A DNA stretch of 49,096 nt. It comes from an uncultured Ruminobacter sp. (GTDB taxonomy: Bacteria; Pseudomonadota; Gammaproteobacteria; Enterobacterales; Succinivibrionaceae). Location: assembly GCA_902764345.1 (NCBI GenBank), contig CACWVT010000025.1, forward strand, positions 1 to 49,096. Direction: 5' to 3'. Shown here piece after piece: positions 43,255-49,096 of the stretch; position 1 is the first letter of the stretch; every line of letters begins with the position of its first letter. The notes under the pieces were generated by a model. The model was not told the origin of the DNA, searched no databases, and saw only the letters and a program-made list of their open reading frames with translations. A program made the translations under genes and the position numbers.

Positions 43255-43330
43255 TCAAATTCTTCTTACAACACCGGACATTCAATGCAATGAAGACCGG
43301 ACGTCAAAATATTTCCAAAAAGATCTTCTG

Positions 43331-43624
43331 TTATTCTTCAACCACGGCAAGAATATCGTTTTCTGACATAATTAAAACTTCTTCACCGTCTAACTTTTCT
43401 TTTCTAACAGAATAACCTTCATTAAAGATTACCTTATCTCCAACCTTTACCGCTAAAGGCTTAACGGTTCCATTGTCAAGTGTACGACCAGGGCCTACAG
43501 CAATAACTTCACCACGGGTAGATTTATCAACAGCACTTCCGGTAAGAACGATGCCGCCTGCAGACTTGGCTTCAACTTCAATACGCTTAACAATAACACG
43601 ATCATTTAAAGGACGAATTGCCAT
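43331..43624 (-). CDS. groES: Co-chaperonin GroES (10 kDa)
   Basis: A 97-residue co-chaperonin forming the heptameric lid of GroEL. It begins [18 protein letters not shown]. The mobile loop [14 protein letters not shown] ends in the hydrophobic GroEL-binding [13 protein letters not shown] and VIFNEGY follow. No clear ribosome site is seen directly before the ATG. A heat-shock-like promoter lies about 80-105 bp upstream. Confidence 0.98.
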   Translation of the reverse strand: MAIRPLNDRVIVKRIEVEAKSAGGIVLTGSAVDKSTRGEVIAVGPGRTLDNGTVKPLAVKVGDKVIFNEGYSVRKEKLDGEEVLIMSENDILAVVEE

Positions 43625-43704
43625 ACTAATACACGAGTTAAGGTTTATCCCTCAACAGCCTCCACATTAAATATGTAAACAAAACTTAACTTACTAACTG
43701 TTAC

Positions 43705-43730
43705 ATATGGATTGAAATTAATAATTCAAG
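43705..43730 (-). promoter_or_regulatory. Sigma32-like heat-shock promoter of groESL
   Basis: On the minus strand: CTTGAA (43725-43730), 12 bp, then ATCCATAT (43705-43712), matching CCCCATnT at six of eight positions. E. coli groE has CTTGAA with 13-bp spacing. Placement upstream of groES supports the call. Confidence 0.55.
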
Positions 43731-43760
43731 ATTATTTTCATATTTTTTTTATAATTAATC

Positions 43761-43800
43761 CGAAACGGAGTTTTGGAAGCATTTCCAAAACTCCGTTTCG
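43761..43800. terminator. 18-bp perfect hairpin between fxsA and groES
   Basis: CGAAACGGAGTTTTGGAA (43761-43778) and its exact reverse complement (43783-43800) flank the loop GCAT. It lies after fxsA and before the groES promoter, so it is most likely the fxsA terminator, although only a loose T/A stretch follows on the minus strand. Confidence 0.65.
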
Positions 43801-43832
43801 TTATTAACTAAGAACCCAACAATCAGAAAATT

Positions 43833-44378
43833 CTACAATTCCTTGAACTCCGCATCCTCAACATTTTTATGTCCTTTTTTTTGAGACTTGGTTTGACGTT
43901 CATGGGGATTTTCATATTCGGAATCATCATCAGATTCAATTCCTCCGAAATTACCAAACATGGATGACGCATTCTTCATAAATTCATCATCAAACATGTT
44001 CATATTCATACCCTGCTTCTGAAACTGATTCATGATTATCTTATTGACCAACTGAGGATCCGGCTTTAAGAAATTGAAGAAAGCCTTTCTCACAAAAGGG
44101 ATAAAAACCGCAACGGCCATAACATCAGAAACAAATCCAGGAAAAGCAATAAACACGCCGGCTGCCATGAGAGCTACAGAAAAAGAATTCCCTCCCATAC
44201 CTGCAAGCCCCATTAGTCCGACTGAACCGATGCCTGCCTTTTTTACAATTGAATATCCAATTATTACTTCAATAAACAGTATGTAAAGCGTAGTTAATCC
44301 CAGTTCGCCAAAAACATATATGATACTGGCAAGCTCTAGTACAAAAAAGACTATGGCGGTTAAAACATATTTAATCAT
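43833..44378 (-). CDS. fxsA: FxsA-family membrane protein
   Basis: A 181-residue inner-membrane protein with three to four hydrophobic segments in the first 100 residues (IKYVLTAIVFFVLELASIIYVFG; TTLYILFIEVIIGYSIV; SVALMAAGVFIAFPGFVSDVMAVAVFIPFV). The FPGFVSDVMAV stretch matches the FxsA PGFxxD signature. The C-terminal 80 residues are polar and charged. E. coli FxsA lies upstream of groES and relieves phage T7 exclusion by the F plasmid when overproduced; its native role is unclear. The ATG at 44378 has AAGGA; the earlier in-frame start at 44456 does not fit the family. Confidence 0.9.
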   Translation of the reverse strand: MIKYVLTAIVFFVLELASIIYVFGELGLTTLYILFIEVIIGYSIVKKAGIGSVGLMGLAGMGGNSFSVALMAAGVFIAFPGFVSDVMAVAVFIPFVRKAFFNFLKPDPQLVNKIIMNQFQKQGMNMNMFDDEFMKNASSMFGNFGGIESDDDSEYENPHERQTKSQKKGHKNVEDAEFKEL

Positions 44379-44962
44379 TAAATTTCCTTTTATGAGTATA
44401 TACAGATTAAAGACAACATTTCTCCAGGAAAAACTCGCCTCCTGTGTGCAAATCACGGATAAACACTATTTCCGACAAAATTCCTTGAATATCCATCAGA
44501 AATCTCTTCTTAAAAACTTTACTCCCATGTATATGTATGCACATACATAATATATGATGACACTGATAAGAAAATACAAGAAGATGTCTTTTGAATTTTA
44601 CAGGACAGCATCCGTGGTTGGTTTTACAAAATATTAAAACAATATAAGAATAAACAATTTATTTACACCAACAAACACTTTATTCACCTGTCATAAAAAC
44701 CTTTTCTTGTTTTTGTGATTAGTACAGTATTTCAATATTATTCACGGAAAATAATGTAGTATTTTACCACTGTTAGTTCTATCCTATACCATGCACCTTG
44801 ATACTCCTGTAACAGTTAATTACAGGAGTATCACATATACAAGAACAATGAAACAGACGAACAGAGTTCAACCCCTGTGATTTTCGTCTTTTTGTTTGAT
44901 AACAGAATAATATAACTACCTATCTATATATTGATATTGAGTAAGAATCTTAGGATATACAA
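44379..44962. other. Divergent fxsA-pilB intergenic region
   Basis: 584 bp, A-T rich, no convincing gene. It holds an 18-bp inverted repeat at 44532-44549 (TATGTATG-CA-CATACATA) on the fxsA side and a 13-bp perfect stem-loop at 44800-44832 on the pilB side. TATAACTA-like sequence near 44910-44930 could serve as the pilB -10. Confidence 0.6.
44800..44832 (+). repeat. 13-bp perfect inverted repeat upstream of pilB
   Basis: GATACTCCTGTAA (44800-44812) pairs exactly with TTACAGGAGTATC (44820-44832), loop CAGTTAA. No T-run follows, so it is not a simple terminator. It is 130 bp before the pilB start and could be an operator or a leader hairpin. Confidence 0.6.
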
Positions 44963-46675
44963 ATGGCTGAAAGTTACGGTATTCTCCGAATACTCAAGAC
45001 ATACAAGTTAATATCTCCGGAACAAGAGAAAAATGTAATAGAGGAATCCAAGAAAGACAGCAAACCGGTTATATCCACAATCGTGGACATGAAGCTTGTT
45101 CCTCCTGAAAAAATAAGGGAAATTCTGGTTAAGGAGTATGCGTACCCTTACCTTAATCTTGATGATATCGATGTAAAGGAAATCCCTTCCGCATACATGG
45201 ATAAGAATCTGATTCTTCAGCATCATGCTCTTCCTGTTTACGCTCAGGGAAAAACTCTTTTCCTTGCAATGTCTGATCCAACCAACACGGCTGCGTTAAA
45301 CGCATTCGGTCTAAAGTACTCAATGATGACCGATACAATTCTTGTTGACGAAGACAAACTGCAGAAAGATCTTACAAAATTATTTGCCGACGCCATGGAA
45401 GAACTGGACGTTGGACTTTCAGACTCTGAATTTGCAGAACTTGAAGCTATTGAAGATAACAACAATGATAATCTCAGTGCCGCAACTGATGCAAATGCAG
45501 ATGACGATACTCCGGTTGTAAAGTTTATCAACAAACTTCTGCTTGACTCAATTAAGAAAGGCGCATCAGACCTTCACTTCGAACCTTATGAAAAGAAGTA
45601 TCGTGTGAGATTCCGTATCGACGGCATACTACATGAAGTTGCCAAAGCTCCTGTTGAACTAAAGGACAAGATTGCTGCGCGTATTAAGGTTATGTCAAGA
45701 CTTGATATAGCAGAAAGACGTGTTCCACAGGACGGTCGTATCAAACTCAAAATTTCACCTACAAAGGCAATGGATATGCGTGTTAATACGCTTCCTACTC
45801 TTTGGGGTGAAAAGATTGTAATGCGTATTCTGGACTCCTCAGCCGCCAAACTTAACATTGACATGCTTGGTTTTGAAGATGAACAGAAAAAGAAATATCT
45901 AGGAGCCCTTGAGAAGCCGCAGGGGCTTATCCTTGTTACCGGACCGACAGGCTCAGGTAAAACAGTTTCACTGTATACCGGTCTCAGTATTTTAAACACT
46001 GTTGAAACAAACATATCAACTGCGGAAGATCCGGTAGAAATCAACCTGGAAGGTATTAACCAGGTACAGATTAATTACAAGGCAGGATTAACATTCGCCA
46101 GCGCACTGAAGGCATTCCTTCGTCAGGACCCTGACGTAATCATGGTGGGTGAAATTCGAGACCTGGAAACAGCCGAAATCGCAATAAAGGCCGCTCAGAC
46201 AGGTCACCTTGTATTGTCAACACTTCACACAAACTCCGCACCAGAAACACTGACACGTCTATTAAACATGGGCGTGCCTGCATTTAATATTGCATCTTCA
46301 GTAACGTTAATTATGGCTCAGCGTCTGGCTCGAAGATTATGTGAGAAATGTAAAATTCTTGACAATGTACCGGAGCATGAACTGCTCAAAATAGGGTATA
46401 CTCAAGAAGATATTGATAAAGGATTAAAAATATACAAACCAAACCCTCAGGGATGCGAGGCATGCTCAGGCGGTTACAAGGGACGTGTAGGTATCTACGA
46501 AATCTTTGTTATGTCTGACAAGCTGGCCATGCTCATCATGGAAGGAGGCAACTCACTCCAGATTGCAGCTGAAGCAGAAAAAGAAGGGATGGTTCCTTTA
46601 AGAAAATCCGGATTAATGAAAGTGGCGCAGGGAGTCACAAGCTTACAGGAAGTATTCCGTGTAACATCGGGCTAA
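44963..46675 (+). CDS. pilB: Type IV pilus extension ATPase PilB
   Basis: A 570-residue hexameric secretion-type ATPase driving pilus assembly. The N-terminal MshEN/GSPII_E-N domain covers about 1-150, followed by an acidic Asp/Asn linker. The ATPase core has Walker A GPTGSGKT (327-334), an Asp box AEDPVEI, Walker [14 protein letters not shown] and a His box [10 protein letters not shown] tetracysteine zinc site (CEKCKI, CEAC) separates PilB from the PilT retraction ATPases. N-terminal MshEN domains of PilB/MshE can bind c-di-GMP; the two motif repeats should be checked here. AGGA precedes the ATG. It is followed by pilC after 14 bp. Confidence 0.97.
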   Translation: MAESYGILRILKTYKLISPEQEKNVIEESKKDSKPVISTIVDMKLVPPEKIREILVKEYAYPYLNLDDIDVKEIPSAYMDKNLILQHHALPVYAQGKTLFLAMSDPTNTAALNAFGLKYSMMTDTILVDEDKLQKDLTKLFADAMEELDVGLSDSEFAELEAIEDNNNDNLSAATDANADDDTPVVKFINKLLLDSIKKGASDLHFEPYEKKYRVRFRIDGILHEVAKAPVELKDKIAARIKVMSRLDIAERRVPQDGRIKLKISPTKAMDMRVNTLPTLWGEKIVMRILDSSAAKLNIDMLGFEDEQKKKYLGALEKPQGLILVTGPTGSGKTVSLYTGLSILNTVETNISTAEDPVEINLEGINQVQINYKAGLTFASALKAFLRQDPDVIMVGEIRDLETAEIAIKAAQTGHLVLSTLHTNSAPETLTRLLNMGVPAFNIASSVTLIMAQRLARRLCEKCKILDNVPEHELLKIGYTQEDIDKGLKIYKPNPQGCEACSGGYKGRVGIYEIFVMSDKLAMLIMEGGNSLQIAAEAEKEGMVPLRKSGLMKVAQGVTSLQEVFRVTSG

Positions 46676-46689
46676 GCAGGGATTAAAAT

Positions 46690-47910
46690 ATGGCAGTAAA
46701 AAGTAACAAGAAAGACTTTATAAACTTCAAATGGAAGGGTACAAACCGTAAGGGCAAGCCTGTAGGCGGTTTCATGTGTGCCCGCAGTGCTGAAATTATA
46801 AAGTCTGAACTAAGAAAGCAGAACGTAAACGTAACTTCTGTTATTGAATACAAGAATGTCTTCGGTGATGGTCCTAAGATCAAACCAGTCGATATTGCAA
46901 CCTTGTCAAGACAGATTACTACAATGTTGTCTGCTGGTGTTCCTCTGGTTCAATCAATTGAACTTCTGGCTCAGAGCCATGATAAGCTGGCAATGAGAAA
47001 GCTTCTTTCACAGGTGTGTGAAGACGTTTCTGCAGGTACTCCTTTCCATCAGGCTTTGAGGAAACACCCGGTTTACTTCAACAAACTGTACACAGACCTT
47101 GTTGCGGCAGGTGAAGCTTCTGGTGCACTGGAAACAATTTATGACCAGATTGCAACATACATGGAAAAAGCAGAGGCCTTAAAGTCAAAGATTAAAAAAG
47201 CGATGATGTACCCTATCGTCATAGTACTCATTGCTATTGTGGTAACGGCAATTCTTCTTATATATGTAGTACCACAGTTCGAATCTATTTTTGCAAGCTT
47301 CAATGCTAAATTGCCTGCATTCACTCAGATGGTTGTAGATCTTTCCAGATTCTTACAAAGTTACTGGATTATATTTGCATTAGTCCTTGGTGGCGGTTTT
47401 TACGCGTTCCTTTGGTCTTACAAGCACAATCAGAAATTTCACTCAAATGTTGACGTAGCATTTCTGAAGATTCCGGTTGTAGGTAAGATTCTCGAAAAGG
47501 GATGCTTAGCAAGATTTGCTTCTACTTTGGCAACAACATTCGCCGCCGGTATTCCGTTGGTTGATGCTTTGATATCAGCAGCAGGTGCATCTGGTAATGC
47601 AAAGTATGAAAATGCAATCATGGAAATCCGTCAAGATGTAATGGGCGGTATGCAGCTCAACATGGCAATGCGAGCAACCCAGATCTTCCCTGCAATGATG
47701 AACCAGATGGTTATGATCGGTGAAGAAGCTGGTTCTCTTGATGCGATGTTAAGAAAGGTTGCAAACATTTACTCCCAGGAAGTTGACGATGCAGTTGACG
47801 GTCTGTCATCAATGCTCGAACCTTTAATCATGGTATTCCTCGGTGTGGTAATCGGTTCATTGGTTATTGCTATGTACTTACCTATCTTCTCTATGGGTAG
47901 TATATTCTAA
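46690..47910 (+). CDS. pilC: Type IV pilus inner-membrane platform protein PilC
   Basis: A 406-residue GspF-family protein with two repeated cytoplasmic helical domains (about 70-190 and 270-390; AGVPLVQSIELLAQSHD and AGIPLVDALISAAGASGN) and three membrane helices (about 175-200, 220-245 and 380-402). PilC is the platform that PilB rotates or pushes to insert pilins. AGGGA precedes the ATG. The intrinsic terminator at 47932-47962 ends the pilBC unit before pilD. Confidence 0.96.
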   Translation: MAVKSNKKDFINFKWKGTNRKGKPVGGFMCARSAEIIKSELRKQNVNVTSVIEYKNVFGDGPKIKPVDIATLSRQITTMLSAGVPLVQSIELLAQSHDKLAMRKLLSQVCEDVSAGTPFHQALRKHPVYFNKLYTDLVAAGEASGALETIYDQIATYMEKAEALKSKIKKAMMYPIVIVLIAIVVTAILLIYVVPQFESIFASFNAKLPAFTQMVVDLSRFLQSYWIIFALVLGGGFYAFLWSYKHNQKFHSNVDVAFLKIPVVGKILEKGCLARFASTLATTFAAGIPLVDALISAAGASGNAKYENAIMEIRQDVMGGMQLNMAMRATQIFPAMMNQMVMIGEEAGSLDAMLRKVANIYSQEVDDAVDGLSSMLEPLIMVFLGVVIGSLVIAMYLPIFSMGSIF

Positions 47911-47931
47911 TAATAATGTAATACGCATATT

Positions 47932-47962
47932 AAGGGTTTCACCTACAAGTGAGACCCTTTTT
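47932..47962 (+). terminator. Terminator between pilC and pilD
   Basis: AAGGGTTTCAC (47932-47942) pairs with GTGAGACCCTT (47949-47959), 11 positions with one G-U, then TTT. It lies directly before pilD, so pilD depends on read-through or its own promoter. Confidence 0.75.
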
Positions 47963-47994
47963 ATTTGTCGGATATTTTAAACAGTGGCATTTAT

Positions 47995-48876
47995 ATGAGT
48001 TTTTTACAAAGTATAGTTCAGGCTTTTCAAGATTCACCATTTTTCTTTCTAACTTACGTAACAGTCATAGGATTTTTGGTAGGAAGTTTTCTTAATGTGG
48101 TTATCTACAGACTACCTGTGATGATGGAAAACGCATTTAAGGACGAATATCAAGAATACTTCCATCCCGATGAAGAAATTCCTGAACGCCCTAAATTCAA
48201 TCTTGTCGTACCAAGATCCCGCTGTCCTAACTGCGGTCACAAAATCTCCGCATGGGAAAACATCCCTGTTATCAGTTATCTAATTCTCAAGGGCAGGTGT
48301 CATGGTTGCGGACAGCATATATCGCTGAGATATCCTCTGGTTGAAACTTTTACTGGTCTCATGTCCCTTCTAGTTGCCTGGCATTTCGGTCCTACTGTAC
48401 AGGTAATTGGAGCCCTTCTCATGACATGGTCACTTATCGCCATAAGCGGTATCGATTTTGATAAGATGCTGATTCCTGATGAAATCGTGCAGCCCTTACT
48501 ATGGATTGGTATCCTTTTTAATATGTTTAACACATACGTAACTCTTACCGACGCCGTTTACGGTGCTGTTGCAGGTTACATGTGTCTGTGGCTCTTCTAT
48601 TGGACATTTAAACTTGCGACCGGAAAAGAAGGCATGGGATATGGTGACTTCAAACTGACAGCATGTCTCGGAGCCTGGTTTGGATATCAGATGCTCCCTG
48701 CCATAATATTCGGTTCTGCTCTTGTCGGTGCCGTAATTGGAGGCCTCCTTATGTTTATTAACAGACATAAGGAAAGCCAGCCTTTTGCATTCGGTCCATA
48801 CATTGCAATTATGGGATTCATAGTCATGCTTTGGGGAAATGAGATTAACGGATTCTACCTAAACCTTCTGAGATAA
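47995..48876 (+). CDS. pilD: Prepilin peptidase / N-methyltransferase PilD
   Basis: A 293-residue polytopic enzyme that cuts the leader of all prepilins after glycine and methylates the new Phe1. The N-terminal cytoplasmic domain has the zinc tetracysteine (CPNCGH, CHGCGQ). The protease aspartates are in GIDFDKMLIPD and GYGDFK, and about eight membrane helices are visible. ATG 47995 fits the usual length (about 290); a TTG at 47965 in the terminator tail is less likely. Substrates in the window are FimT, PilV, PilW, PilX, PilE and PilA. Confidence 0.95.
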   Translation: MSFLQSIVQAFQDSPFFFLTYVTVIGFLVGSFLNVVIYRLPVMMENAFKDEYQEYFHPDEEIPERPKFNLVVPRSRCPNCGHKISAWENIPVISYLILKGRCHGCGQHISLRYPLVETFTGLMSLLVAWHFGPTVQVIGALLMTWSLIAISGIDFDKMLIPDEIVQPLLWIGILFNMFNTYVTLTDAVYGAVAGYMCLWLFYWTFKLATGKEGMGYGDFKLTACLGAWFGYQMLPAIIFGSALVGAVIGGLLMFINRHKESQPFAFGPYIAIMGFIVMLWGNEINGFYLNLLR

Positions 48877-48910
48877 TCCATCACCGAACATTTATATTCA
48901 TTTAATCATA

Positions 48911-48942
48911 AAGGGCAATGTTGAAAAACATTGCCCTTTTTT
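48911..48942 (+). terminator. pilD terminator
   Basis: AAGGGCAATGTT (48911-48922), loop GAAA, AACATTGCCCTT (48927-48938), then a T-run to 48942. It is a perfect 12-bp intrinsic terminator separating pilD from pilA. Confidence 0.95.
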
Positions 48943-49010
48943 CTCTATAAATACCTTCATTAACACGGTTTAATTTTGTCATCTATTTATCATGAATAAA
49001 GGAAATTATC

Positions 49011-49096
49011 ATGAAAAAGACTAAAGGTTTTACCCTCATCGAATTAATGATCGTTATCGCCATCATCGGTATCTTAGCTGCAATCGCTCTTCCTGC
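49011..49096 (+). CDS. pilA: Type IVa major pilin PilA-like (partial, 5' end only)
   Basis: The first 28 codons of a type IVa pilin, cut by the window edge. Leader MKKTKG is followed by FTLIELMIVIAIIGILAAIA with Phe1 and Glu5. AAGGA lies nine bases before the ATG. The very short leader and consensus helix fit a major pilin more than the minor pilins at 11375-14639. It lies after pilD behind a strong terminator, so it probably has its own promoter in 48943-49000, as abundant pilins usually do. Confidence 0.88.
   Translation, partial: MKKTKGFTLIELMIVIAIIGILAAIALP

Overview
This 49 kb window looks like ordinary chromosome from a gammaproteobacterium. The evidence is E. coli-like gene neighbourhoods (xseB-ispA-dxs with thiI/yajL/panE/yajQ; pilMNOPQ-aroK-aroB-damX-rpe-gph-trpS with a divergent mrcA; fxsA-groES-groEL), a CRP that is nearly E. 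coli-like, and YheS, RlmJ and YajQ orthologues. A-T rich intergenic regions, a complete type IVa pilus gene set and many hairpin terminators would suit an Aeromonadales/Succinivibrionaceae-type organism. That placement is inference; nothing in the window fixes the genus. I saw no insertion sequence, prophage, CRISPR array, rRNA or convincing tRNA.

Layout. Bases 251-8033 hold a housekeeping block: yajQ, dxs, ispA and xseB (minus), panE and yajL (plus), thiI and slyD (minus). It covers isoprenoid precursors, thiamine and 4-thiouridine sulfur transfer, pantothenate and protein folding. Bases 8456-11278 encode the ABC-F protein YheS and the 23S rRNA methylase RlmJ (plus). Bases 11375-14639 are a minus-strand minor-pilin operon (fimT-pilV-pilW-pilX-pilE) with no pilY1. 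Bases 15253-16509 carry an ornithine/lysine-type decarboxylase behind a leader that can form two mutually exclusive helices. Next come an acyltransferase, crp with a CRP operator over its own start site, and argD with two textbook ARG boxes. A periplasmic adaptor/RND pump pair follows, then trpS, gph, rpe and a damX that is frameshifted inside a 63-bp coding repeat. The E. coli dam gene is missing from its usual slot. aroB, aroK and pilQ-pilP-pilO-pilN-pilM complete that minus-strand run.

From 36859: divergent mrcA (PBP1A), a membrane PAS-GGDEF-EAL protein, groEL/groES with a heat-shock-like promoter, and fxsA. The window closes with pilB-pilC-pilD and the start of a major pilin gene.

Type IV pilus genes thus occur in three clusters: minor pilins, the alignment/secretin complex, and the motor, platform, peptidase and pilin. 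They encode most of an assembly machine; the retraction ATPases and PilY1 are not in the window. The most unusual regulatory structure is the decarboxylase leader at 15253-15360. The most unusual coding event is the damX repeat frameshift near 27788-27796.
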